Positions 9,616 through 19,472 of a stretch of DNA of 64,000 nucleotides are shown in pieces. The position numbers and the translations under genes were made by a program. The stretch lies in the NCBI GenBank assembly GCA_009859145.1, contig VRVR01000036.1:145584-209583 (forward strand), written 5' to 3'. The notes under the pieces were generated by a model. The model saw only the letters and a list, made by a program, of their open reading frames with translations, was not told the DNA's origin and made no database searches. Numbering within the stretch: the first letter of the stretch is position 1; each line of letters begins with the position of its first letter. This DNA is from Andalucia godoyi. Lineage: Eukaryota; Discoba; Jakobea; Jakobida; Andaluciidae.

Positions 9616-11892
9616 TCACGCAACGGGTGCATACTCTGGAGGGCACGGTCCTGGAGACGCGAGGTCATGTACATTCATAGGTTCATCGTATTCCTGTCGT
9701 TTGACTTGCCCAGTCGCTGCCAACTCGTCTTCCGAAGGTCTTGGATCGTTGTTGTTATTACCGCTGACGTTGTTGTTTTTTCGAGCAGACTGCGGACCAT
9801 TAGCGCGATTCGCATATGCGGCGAACAGCATCGTTGAGAACGCACCTTCAGCGAGCACAGGCCCAGAGGAATTTCTTCGTCCACTGCTGCTTCCAGGAGG
9901 ATTTCTGGGAGACGGAGAAGCCATGCCAAGGGGAGATCCCGCTCGATCAGTTCCACTCTCGACATTCTGCAGAGCTTCTCGCATAATCATAGGAGAAACA
10001 GGCTTTTGAAGCGACCTGATTGACGGAGAAGGTGACGAGGAAGTCTGGCCACGAGAACGAGATCTTGAAGACAACCTCGGTTCCACTGGGACCGTAAGTT
10101 CCGGAGTCCAGTTTTCTCCAGAGGCGTGAGGAACCACCTTTGACTGTTCACGTAAAACCCGAGCCTTTTCTTGCCTTCTCAAGAAATCCTCCAGTCCTGG
10201 AACGTCATCTTCGTTCAAGGATCGCGAGGAACTTGGGGATGAATACCCAGAATTATCATTTGCTCCGGGGGCGGAAGACGACGGCAGCGATGGAGTCATC
10301 GGCTGGAACGTACATTCCTGCACTTCACGAGCATCTTTGGCTTCCCGTTCCTTGTGGATCCTTTCATCTTTCCGCTTTGCCCACACAGAAAGACGCTCCA
10401 CAACATCCGCATCCCCCAAATCGACATCATATTCCTCGTGATGCAGCCGATTTTCAGATGTCGTCGACACGCGTTGGGGTCTGAATGTGCATTCGGAAAG
10501 CATGCGCTGTTCGTTCTCTTCCCTCATCCTTTGCAACTTCTCGATTTTTGATCTAGACTTTGCGTGCAAATACTCGCCTCGGTCTTGATACGACGTGGCA
10601 ACCTTCGACGATAGCTTCTTCGAGTTTCCATCAATCTTGGGATGGAACGTACATTCTGCCAACTCCTTCAACAAGAAGTCCGGGTCCCTTGGAGCTGGAA
10701 CCACCTTTGGAGAGAGCAATCGATCCCAAGATGAAGAGGGCATGCGATTTGCCATGTACTCCGACGTCGGGTTCATTTTTGCAGGCGCATACAACTTTGC
10801 CATCTCAACTTCCCACTTGGCCTGGATTTTCCGCTTTGATTCTTCTGAACGTTTCAAAATGACATCCTCCGGATGAGCACTCTGCGACCGAGTAGGGGAT
10901 GAATTCAGCGAGGGATCAAGCTCCGCCTTGCACCGCCTTCGCTTCTCCTCAATGTCTGACGCCATTTCGTAAAGACGGTCAAATGGGTTTCCGTTTCTCT
11001 TCAATGCGGCTGCTCGTTCTGTGATCTGTGGGTGCCCGGGATTCTCCACTGCATCGACTTCAGTCTGAAGATCCAGAAGATGCAGTCTGCGCTTCATGTC
11101 ATATTCAAGCAGATGATCCTCGACTCGTTCGCCTTCCCGCCGCGATTTTGAAGCCAGTTTTGCAGATCTGCGATTGATGTCCGGTTCAAAACGTGCCTCA
11201 GCGGCTTCCGATGCTTGTTTCTCCTGACGGAGCTGTTCAATACGTCGCTGGCGATCCGCGTCCCAAACGTATATGGCATCCACATTGCGACCGGCCACAC
11301 GCTCTCCGTGTTTGGATATCTTTGGCTTCAGAGTCAGCTCACCTTGCTCAGCCTCTTTTGCCTTGACTTCCTTGTCCGTTCTTTCTTTCTCCAGTTTTTC
11401 CTGCGATGACGCATATCTCTCGATGAGTCGCACATAGACAGGAACCTCGGATTTGATGTTTTGTGCCTTTTTCGACAGTTGGGGAGACGAAAGCGCTTCT
11501 CGTTCCGATTGGATCTTTTGTGTTCGCTGGTTCTCGATCTTTTCCTGAGACGCCTTCCAGAACGTCATTAGTCTATCTTCAACACGAGGCCCGTCTGGAG
11601 ACCGCGGACTCGACGTTGATTCCCCATTGTTCGACAGGTACGCTTGGTGCTCCTCCAGCTGAGACCGATGAGATGCGAGTTCGGCGGCATACCGATCCAA
11701 TCTTGCTTGACTACCAACCCACAGTAACAAACAAGGAATACGAAACACCAACAACACAAAAAACATCATCATCATAAAATACGATCATGTAAGAGAGGCT
11801 GACTCATACAGAAAACTAACACAAGAAAGCAGGAGGAAAACATGCAAAACGACATACATTTTGTAAGCAATTGAATCATTCGGCGAACTCAT
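9616..11892 (-). CDS. Charged repeat protein with ECTFxP motifs, two exons, unknown function
   Basis: Exon 1 is 11892-11858 and exon 2 is 11710-9616, giving 709 residues. The uninterrupted frame of exon 2 begins with a hydrophobic Met-rich stretch that is really intron; splicing GTATGT to TAG joins MSSPNDSIAYK to IQARLDRY in phase 2. The protein is highly charged and helical, with repeated units of about 40-90 residues that each contain a F/L-x-P-x-I-type motif: LTLKPKIS, ARFEPDIN, ECTFHPKI, ECTFRPQR and ECTFQPMT. The last third is Ser/Pro-rich and disordered. Such ECTFxP units occur in poorly characterised protist proteins, so a cytoskeletal or flagellar role is only a guess. No membrane segment remains once the intron is removed. 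Confidence 0.8.
11711..11857 (-). other. Intron (147 bp)
   Basis: Donor GTATGT, acceptor TAG, phase 2. Splicing replaces an implausible hydrophobic leader with a short soluble N-terminus. Confidence 0.85.
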
Positions 11893-12497
11893 TTTCAAAA
11901 GTTTCTTTTTGAGGTCTTCTTCGTCTTCTCTCTTTTCAAACGACAATCAAGAACGGGATATTTCGGAACCGGAGGCGAATCAGTGCAAATCTGTTAATAG
12001 CGCAATGACGTCCGCAGACAAAAGCAATACACGAGAATAGAAATACTAGAAAGGGTACAGCGCACTGGATGCTTTTTTTGTTTTGTTTTTGGACGAAAGA
12101 AAACAAAAAAGCAAAACGAGGAAAATCGATCGAACGAGAAAATTGAGGTAGATTAAGGAAAGGAAAGCAGTCTTAAAGGACAACCGTCAGGCTCAAACGT
12201 CTCCAGCGTGCACTGACACATTCCCCCTCTCTCTTTGAATGCGTCTCCGAAGAGGCGCTGACAAGAATGACAGTTTTTTTTGGATGCATGCTTACATATG
12301 TAATTTTTTCTTCTTTCCTTTTGACAAAAGGCAACGTCGTCGCGGGGCATCACTTGAAGCTTTGTCAGTTGTCAGTCAGTCTCGCTGACATGTCATCCTG
12401 TCGCTCGTGACCTCAAAGACTTGCTGCTCTTCTGTATGCGCGTTCTTTTCGTCTTCTTTCTTGTCTTTCGAGCGAGATTGAGCGCAGAGAAGAAGAA
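11893..12497. promoter_or_regulatory. Divergent intergenic region (inferred promoters)
   Basis: 605 bp between divergent starts. It contains T-rich and A-rich runs (12068-12120) and no supported gene. The promoter role is inferred from gene orientation. Confidence 0.4.
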
Positions 12498-14567
12498 ATG
12501 TCCACGTTCAACGAGGAAAAGTTCATTTTCAATGAGCCGGAAGTCCAGCTCAACACAGATTTTTCAAATTGCGTGTTGATCGACAATGTCCCAGTCGTCG
12601 GCCAAGATAAACTGTCAAAGTTGTCTGCGGCACTTTCCAAGACGTTTTCCAAAGTCATTTCAAAGATCCCTGAAGACGCAAAGTTCATTCCCGTGGATGC
12701 TCAAGGCAACACACGTGGTTTTATGTTCATTGAACTTCCAGACAAGGCCTCTGCCGATCGATTCCGTGAGAAAATGGACGGGCACAAGTTTGACACGAAG
12801 CATACGTTCCGCGTAATATCTGTTGCAGAACTTGTGGACCTGCGTTCTATGACTGACGAAGTTCCTGAATTTTCAGTACCCGAATATGCCGCCGGCGAAC
12901 GCGCGCATCTGCGTGACCATTTGACGGATAAGCGTGCTCGCGAACAGTTTTTGATTCGTGTTGGAGCCAAGTCAGAGTTGTACTGGAAGGACAATGTTCT
13001 GCAGAGCAAATTGGTGGCTTCAAAGGAAGACTGGACATCTGATCGTCGAGATGTCATCTTTTCTCCGCTTGGAACGTACGCTGCAACATTCCACATGCAG
13101 GGCATTGCAGTCCACGGTGGACCGAATATGGAGCGTATCCAGCGGTTTAAGCATGAGCGATCGGATCAGGTGCCGAATCTTGCTGCATTTTCACCATCCG
13201 AAACATTCCTCATGACATGGTCCAACTATCCCGCAGACCGAAAGGATGAACCAGGAAAGGTTCGCATTTGGGACGTGTCGACGGGCATTGAAGCGTGTGC
13301 TGGGTTTGACAATGTTGTTGTTTATCCTTCTGATGCAGGTCCCAATGCAGAACCGAGCAACTGGCCTGCGTTCAAGTGGTCTCACAACGACGAATACCTC
13401 GCCAGAATCGAAGAAGGTCAGTTGGCGATCTACGAAACAAGGGGCTTCAAGCTGCTGGGGGGTTCCCGCATTGCGATTGACCGACTTGTGGACTTCCAAT
13501 GGTCTCCTCACAAGAACATTCTTGTGTACTGGGTAGCCGAATCTGGAAATATTCCTGCCAGAATTACGCTTATGGCAGTTCCGGATCGCGCTGAATTGCA
13601 GAAGAAGACAATTTTTAATGTCGAGAAGTTGCGCGCCATTTGGCATCCCCATGGAGATCTTTTGGGAATGATCGCAGAAAAGACCCCCGCCTCGGGTCTT
13701 CCGACGACATTGGAAGTGTTCCGAATGAATCACAAGGGAATTCCTGTCGAAAGTATTGCACTTGATTCCAAGGAGCATCTTGTGGACTTTGCGTTTGAAC
13801 CGAACTCGACTGCTGATCGATTTGCTGTAAGTTTTACAGTAGAGGGTCTTCCCACTACCAGGACGAATGTCCGGGTCTATGCTATCGAAAAGGACAAGCT
13901 CAAGGTTGTCGGGACGCTCGAAAAGAAGGTCTGCAATGTGCTGCTTTGGTCTCCTCGTGGACGATTTCTGGCTCTTTGTGGTCTGTGGCGCCCATACGAC
14001 AACCCCAAGTTCCAGGGCTATGTTGAATTCATCGATGTACAAGGCGAAGGAAAATCGTCTCCACCGTTGTCAACTACTGGCCAAGCGGAGCATGTTTTCA
14101 TGGACACTGCTACGTGGGATCCTTCAGGCCGGTATTTTGCTGCAGCAGTCACTTTCCACAATCGTCAAGGCGAGAACGGCTTCACGATTTACAACGCCCG
14201 CGGTCGTGCTCTTGACCAACTCAAGAAGGATGCGTTCTGGCAGTTCACGTGGCGCCCTCGTCCTCCTCTGATGCTTTCTGCTGACGAGATCGCGAAGGTC
14301 AAGGCGTCACTCAAGGATCGCACTGCCAAGTACCGAAAGGAAGACGATGCCCTCAGTCACAACCTTTCCGAAGAGGAGATTGCTAAGAGAAGAGAACTCA
14401 CAGAAGAATTCACCAAATGGCAGCGCAAGTGGGCGGAAGGCACAATGCGGTACCATTCCGAACTCCGTAGAGCAAATATTCTTCGCGAGTCTGATGCAGA
14501 CGAGTGGGTAGAAGACACTAGAGTGGAAGAAACCGTTGTGGAGGAACAGACAGAGCGCATTGAGTAA
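12498..14567 (+). CDS. Eukaryotic translation initiation factor 3 subunit B (PRT1)
   Basis: 689 residues, the scaffold subunit of eIF3 that bridges the initiation factors and the 40S ribosome. An N-terminal RRM (about 24-115) has a CVLIDNVPVVG beta-1 and a GFMFIEL RNP1-like strand. A long WD40-type beta-propeller follows, with eIF3b hallmarks FSPSETFLMTWSNYP, WPAFKWSHNDEYLAR, LLWSPRGRFLAL and, near the end, FTWRPRPPLMLSADEI. An acidic helical C-terminus (about 590-689) corresponds to the segment that binds other eIF3 subunits. Length agrees with the family (about 690-810). The ATG at 12498 sits directly before a conserved acidic leader. An AATAAAA signal lies about 80 bp after the stop. Confidence 0.97.
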   Translation: MSTFNEEKFIFNEPEVQLNTDFSNCVLIDNVPVVGQDKLSKLSAALSKTFSKVISKIPEDAKFIPVDAQGNTRGFMFIELPDKASADRFREKMDGHKFDTKHTFRVISVAELVDLRSMTDEVPEFSVPEYAAGERAHLRDHLTDKRAREQFLIRVGAKSELYWKDNVLQSKLVASKEDWTSDRRDVIFSPLGTYAATFHMQGIAVHGGPNMERIQRFKHERSDQVPNLAAFSPSETFLMTWSNYPADRKDEPGKVRIWDVSTGIEACAGFDNVVVYPSDAGPNAEPSNWPAFKWSHNDEYLARIEEGQLAIYETRGFKLLGGSRIAIDRLVDFQWSPHKNILVYWVAESGNIPARITLMAVPDRAELQKKTIFNVEKLRAIWHPHGDLLGMIAEKTPASGLPTTLEVFRMNHKGIPVESIALDSKEHLVDFAFEPNSTADRFAVSFTVEGLPTTRTNVRVYAIEKDKLKVVGTLEKKVCNVLLWSPRGRFLALCGLWRPYDNPKFQGYVEFIDVQGEGKSSPPLSTTGQAEHVFMDTATWDPSGRYFAAAVTFHNRQGENGFTIYNARGRALDQLKKDAFWQFTWRPRPPLMLSADEIAKVKASLKDRTAKYRKEDDALSHNLSEEEIAKRRELTEEFTKWQRKWAEGTMRYHSELRRANILRESDADEWVEDTRVEETVVEEQTERIE

Positions 14568-14803
14568 TTAATGAAGAAAAAAAAAGGATAGCATGAAATG
14601 ATACTTGTGTTCAATACGTTTTTTGTTTCGATGCTTAAGTTGCAGAATAAAAATACTGCAGGGACGAGAATGAGCATCATCATGCAGGACTGCCAGGTCA
14701 GGTCAGGTCAGGTCTGGGCAGGTCGTGATCGTCACGGGATAATTCACGTCCAAGACGTCCGGACGATGCGGCATGATCTGTATAATGGAAGTTTGACAAA
14801 ACA

Positions 14804-14845
14804 GAAGAAGAAGAAGAAGAAGAAGAAGAAGAAGAAGAAGAAGAA
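14804..14845. repeat. (GAA)n microsatellite
   Basis: About 14 GAA/AAG triplets in the 299 bp spacer between two convergent genes. Confidence 0.95.
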
Positions 14846-14866
14846 AGTTCAGAAGACGGATACTCT

Positions 14867-17800
14867 TTACCTACGGACATACGGAGTGCAGAAGACGTTC
14901 GAGCAGTGAGCGATTCGTATGTCCTTTAGGGATGTCACGCTGTTCACTGCTCGGAAAACGGTCAGAGGAAGACCGTCCGAACCAATCACCATGTCCAGAT
15001 CGTCGGTCAGCTGCCAAATGTTACCTGTGGAATCCCCCTGGTCCACGATCTGGGGAAAGGCACTGTCACAGACGTCATTGTTGCAGTGCAAGAACGAAAT
15101 GACTGCATTGGACAAGAATCCAGACGACGTCGACGTAGATACAAGGGAGATCGCGGCGAATCCGTCAGAACCAAAGCGAACCGAACTTCGAGAGCCATCG
15201 ACTTGAAATCGTTGGGCCATCACGGAGCTGTCCGGGTAAAACATTGTGCACGATGCGTCCAAACACGAAACCATCTGCACTTTGCCATTCGGCAGTCGAT
15301 GGGCGATAAGAATGAATCCTGAGCGAGTTAGCGAAATCGAGGGCATCAGTCCTCCGGCTTCGATGGTGGTCAGCGTCTGGTTTTGGGCGCATGCTACAGT
15401 GGTCATCAAGCATGCCAAAACAGTCAGTGACGATGCTCGCTGGAAGGCAAAGACCGGGTCACCATTTGCAGAAACTGCCACAACAGGCCCATCGGTCACA
15501 GAAGCAATTGTGGTGGCCGATGAAACGTATCCAACAGCACAGATCACGTTGGTATCGAAGCACTCTACAATTTTCATGGTCGAGCTCATTCGGTACGTGA
15601 CGATCAACGTCCCTCGTGCCGTAATGGTAGCTTCCATGCAATCCGGAAATGCAGACTCGGTGACAAGAACTGCGCTGATCGCCGTGAACGATTTGCAACT
15701 GGAGTCTGCACAGTGTCCAATACGAACTCCACTGGTCGTTGAAAAGACAATCCTCATCAACCCGTCTGGTCCCAGCACTCCAATAGGATTTCGACCTTCC
15801 ACCAAAAGTCCGCTGGCGTCCGACTGCAATACTTTGTACTTCCTTGTGGTTGCGCATGCAGTGTCGAAGCAGTGCACCACTCCCACGTAATCTTTCGTCT
15901 GGTAGGTAAACGAAAAAGTGATGAATGCTTTTCCGTCCTTACCCAGAGCGATTCGGGGTCTTCCGGAGATCTGGTACTGAACGCCGAATGCGTACGTCGC
16001 GTTGGTAAAGAGCGCCGAGTATCCTGGATTGATGTTCACTGCAGCATAAATGATGCCATCTACGGACATGTCGTTGGCAACAAAGAGAGAACCTTGGATG
16101 GAAACGTCATTCGGTGTTTCCAAAGTATTATCGGCAGATGAATATAGCTCGACATCCGTGGCTCCGCCGGTGAACACCAGTCGCGCAGAAGATGCCCCTA
16201 AAAGGACGTCTCCCGAAATGGTGACTGAATTCTTGACCTGCATCACACTCTCAATTGTCATGGAGCCTTTCACGGACAGGTGGGCGTCAGTGACAAGAGT
16301 ACTGTCTAGCGTAGCTGACCTGTACAGATTTGTGGGAACGGAGGTGGAAGATCCAAAGATGAGCTTTCGATTCGTTGCGGCGCTTCCCGAGTTCTCCAAA
16401 ACGATGTCTCCGAGAACGACGAAGCCCCCATTGAACAGCGAATTTCCGTCGACGGCCAGAGTTTTTTCGACGGCAAACGAGTCGGATGTTCTCAGAGATT
16501 TGAAATCAGCTGTTTGATACAAGCGCGTTGTTTCCTGGTCTGACGCACCAAACAGGATACCTTTGTCTCCATTCGCTATGCTTACTTCTCCAGCGAACGT
16601 CCCCTTCCCGGCCACTGTCAGATTTCCTCGGATGCTCGTCAGCGGCTGCATAATAAGCAAGGAAGTTCTGTCCTCCATCGTCATGACTGTATGTGCTGCC
16701 GAGGTTCCATCGTAAAATTTGAAATTCAAAAGGTTTGCGCTGGTTCGTACGTGCTCGATTTCATACCTGGCGTTTCGACTGGAGAGAATCATCTTGGCGG
16801 ACAAATCTTGAGCGCTCACGAGCAGTTCGGCATTGGCAGTCTTGGAAACGATCTGAAAATTTGCAATTAGTGGTGATTCGACAGTGAAGTCTTTTGTGTT
16901 GATTTGGACAGTCTTGGCAGCAGAAGTCGCAGAGTTTGCGTCGATGGTGATTAAGCTGTCGGCTCCCTTGTTGATTTTGAAGATTCCTTGGCCTTCGTTC
17001 AGCAGCGTGAAGTTTCCAGAGACGGGATTTCCAGCGTGCAGCAACATCAACGAAGCGGACGCACCGGCGGTCAGCGGTGCAGCGGTTTGCAGAACCAGCG
17101 ACGAGCTGGCGGATGCACTGCTGAAAGTTGCCTGGAATGCTTCTGAGTCTGTGCCGATGTTGAGCTCTTGCGTTGTAAGCTGCAGAGCGTTTGCAGAGTC
17201 AAAGACAAAGAAAGGCTTGTCCCGACGACTCATCACAAAGCTTTTGTTTCTGGTCTGCTCCAGAACGTATTCATTGACGATTGTAGTGTCTTGTGGATCT
17301 GACACCTTGAAAACAAGTGACGCCGACGAGTTGACCGCAGCTGCGATTGTCATTGTTGAGGACCCGATTTTCGAACGAAACTCTGTTGTGAGAGCGTCAG
17401 AGTAATACAGCCGAATTTCTTCGGAAAGAAGACTCAGCTCGCCATTGGCGTCATACAGTAGAAACGGGGAGCTTCCGTCTTGCATCGAAAACTTTCCATC
17501 CATTCCAATGCCCATCCGGTACTCCTGCTTTCCCGTTATCCAGCGAACACAAGATTCATATCCTGCGCCGGTTCGAATCGTCATGTAGGCGGAGCCGTCT
17601 TTGTTGTAGACTCGTGAGGCTTGAGTTGTAATCTGTTCGATCGACAGTTCGGTACCGTACAAACCGGACTTGGCATACAGCGAATCTGCTTTAAAAAGCC
17701 CGTTGACGGAAAAGGAACCATCCGAAGCAATCGAAAAGAGTGACATGGATGTGTTTCCAGTTTCTCTTCGCACCGCGAAAGACCCTTCGTCGTTCACCAA

Positions 17801-19057
17801 GCGAAGGAACTCTCCCTTCATCTGCAGAGTCCCGTCGCCTGCGACCGAAACAGTTGCAGCTGGGTTTGCAATCTGGACGGATCCCCGCAGGGCGATTTCT
17901 CCAGAGACCACAAGATCCGAAGCCAAGAACATGTTCCCTCCTGAGAACTGCAGCTGACTTGTCACGCCGGATTCTACGTTTCCCGTTGTAGTGCTGTTTG
18001 CAGAAGGGGAGGAAGAAGACGAAGTGGCGGACTTCGTCTCGATGACCATGACGTGTTTCAGCGACACTCCAGTCTTGAACTGACCGCTGTCGTATGCTCC
18101 GAACTGAATGGTCTGACTCATCGCACTCGCGCCACTGCCTCCCGGGACGATATTCGAAAGCCTCAGCACGGAAGGCTTGTTGTCTATGTTTTTGATTTCG
18201 ATTGCCGTACCAGGCGACGGAGCATTAATGCCGATTCTTCCGGCTTTGCTGATTGTCAGTGCCCGATTGATGATCATAGTTTCCTGCATGGTAATGAGTT
18301 CCCCATACAAGAACGTAAAGGCAACCCAAATCGAAACGGGCACTACCAGCGCGATGGAGATCACCATAAAAACCAGAATGTAGGTCATGAACTCCTTCCA
18401 CGACATGGGGACTTTCCTGTTTTTCACCCCGCCCCCCGCCCCGGCTTTGCTCGGCGATGCACCTTCATTCACAGGTTTGATGAGCGGCATTCCAACTGTC
18501 GAGAAGTTCGAGTTCACAATCTCTCCTTTTCCAGGAGTAGCGGGGCTCCCTGGCGGCAGATCCTGGACGAACGAGTTCCTTTTGAACGGCGACGACGACG
18601 CTCCGGCACCGTTTGATTTCCCAAAGTCCTGACCTGATCCTCTTGAGCCTGGACTCTGTGAATTCTCGCTGAAAGACGCAGAGCTGCTGCTGTTTGTTCT
18701 CTGGAGCAGCTTTGGAATCTCGTCTCTTCGTCTCTCGGCCAAAATCCGGTTTCGAAGCTTTCCCGGAGACGAACTTTCCACCTCTAATCTTTTTCGCATT
18801 TCACTCTTTTCTTCTCTTGCATTCTCAAACAGCGACCCACGAACCGTGACAACCTCGTCTTTTTCATCATCTTGCAGAACTATCGACTTCCTTCGTCCGT
18901 CTCCCGTCTTCAGTGTCTTTGGAACCGCCGACGAAGCTGCCGTGACGGGACTTGATGAAACGGCAGAGCTCGTCTGAAGCGTGGCCGCGGATGGCGACTC
19001 TGGAGAGCTGTCCGCGAAGCTGACCGATGCGCGCCGAACTCGTCCTGGAGAACTCAT
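14867..19057 (-). CDS. Large type II membrane protein with C-terminal Cys-pair repeats, unknown
   Basis: 1396 residues from the ATG at 19057; the frame extends 16 hydrophobic residues further upstream, but those read like 5' UTR. The first about 220 residues are Ser/Arg-rich, cytosolic and probably phosphorylated. One membrane helix lies at about 224-250. Everything after it is predicted extracellular or lumenal: first a long Ser/Thr/Gly-rich beta-repeat region (recurring phrases such as LSVKGSMTIES, LFGAS..TRLYQ and ADSLYAKSG) resembling fibre-like beta-solenoid proteins, then about 330 residues with seven repeats, each ending in a [HES]C(x3-5)C pair such as VVHCFDTAC, IGHCADSSC, MVSCLDASC and IAHCSNVFC. 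A repeat P-V-F-x-F/DG-x-P between the pairs suggests a seven-bladed propeller. No family is recognised; a surface adhesin or receptor is likely. Confidence 0.75.
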   Translation of the reverse strand: MSSPGRVRRASVSFADSSPESPSAATLQTSSAVSSSPVTAASSAVPKTLKTGDGRRKSIVLQDDEKDEVVTVRGSLFENAREEKSEMRKRLEVESSSPGKLRNRILAERRRDEIPKLLQRTNSSSSASFSENSQSPGSRGSGQDFGKSNGAGASSSPFKRNSFVQDLPPGSPATPGKGEIVNSNFSTVGMPLIKPVNEGASPSKAGAGGGVKNRKVPMSWKEFMTYILVFMVISIALVVPVSIWVAFTFLYGELITMQETMIINRALTISKAGRIGINAPSPGTAIEIKNIDNKPSVLRLSNIVPGGSGASAMSQTIQFGAYDSGQFKTGVSLKHVMVIETKSATSSSSSPSANSTTTGNVESGVTSQLQFSGGNMFLASDLVVSGEIALRGSVQIANPAATVSVAGDGTLQMKGEFLRLVNDEGSFAVRRETGNTSMSLFSIASDGSFSVNGLFKADSLYAKSGLYGTELSIEQITTQASRVYNKDGSAYMTIRTGAGYESCVRWITGKQEYRMGIGMDGKFSMQDGSSPFLLYDANGELSLLSEEIRLYYSDALTTEFRSKIGSSTMTIAAAVNSSASLVFKVSDPQDTTIVNEYVLEQTRNKSFVMSRRDKPFFVFDSANALQLTTQELNIGTDSEAFQATFSSASASSSLVLQTAAPLTAGASASLMLLHAGNPVSGNFTLLNEGQGIFKINKGADSLITIDANSATSAAKTVQINTKDFTVESPLIANFQIVSKTANAELLVSAQDLSAKMILSSRNARYEIEHVRTSANLLNFKFYDGTSAAHTVMTMEDRTSLLIMQPLTSIRGNLTVAGKGTFAGEVSIANGDKGILFGASDQETTRLYQTADFKSLRTSDSFAVEKTLAVDGNSLFNGGFVVLGDIVLENSGSAATNRKLIFGSSTSVPTNLYRSATLDSTLVTDAHLSVKGSMTIESVMQVKNSVTISGDVLLGASSARLVFTGGATDVELYSSADNTLETPNDVSIQGSLFVANDMSVDGIIYAAVNINPGYSALFTNATYAFGVQYQISGRPRIALGKDGKAFITFSFTYQTKDYVGVVHCFDTACATTRKYKVLQSDASGLLVEGRNPIGVLGPDGLMRIVFSTTSGVRIGHCADSSCKSFTAISAVLVTESAFPDCMEATITARGTLIVTYRMSSTMKIVECFDTNVICAVGYVSSATTIASVTDGPVVAVSANGDPVFAFQRASSLTVLACLMTTVACAQNQTLTTIEAGGLMPSISLTRSGFILIAHRLPNGKVQMVSCLDASCTMFYPDSSVMAQRFQVDGSRSSVRFGSDGFAAISLVSTSTSSGFLSNAVISFLHCNNDVCDSAFPQIVDQGDSTGNIWQLTDDLDMVIGSDGLPLTVFRAVNSVTSLKDIRIAHCSNVFCTPYVRR

Positions 19058-19125
19058 CTTTTTTAAGATCACAGCAAACAGCAATAACAACAGACAAACA
19101 GACAAAGAACAGTACTAGTACTTCT

Positions 19126-19145
19126 TCTACTACTACTACTACTAC

Positions 19146-19204
<59 letters not shown>

Positions 19205-19240
19205 TGATGAGAATGATGAGAATGATGAGAATGATAAAAA
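19126..19240. repeat. Compound microsatellite (CTA)n-(ATA)n-(ATGAGA)n
   Basis: About 6 CTA units, about 19 ATA/AAT units and four degenerate ATGAGA units lie just upstream of the type II membrane protein start, in its probable 5' UTR or promoter. They fill about a third of the 415 bp spacer to the PIF1 gene; the remainder shows no gene. Confidence 0.93.
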
Positions 19241-19472
19241 GAAAATGAAAAAGAAAAAACTGCTTTTTGCAATACTGGATTGATGTATCATGCTTTTCCA
19301 TCTGGCTTTTGACTATCCGTAAAAGGGGGATTTGCAACTTCTGTAGCAGTTCTCGGGGGGTGTTTGTGTGTTGTGCATTTCATTACGACCGCAGAAAAAC
19401 AGCGGGGAGAGAGAGAGAGAGAATAGATAGCCGTTGGAAGTGGGGGGAGGGAGCGGCCCTGCCAGATCTGGA

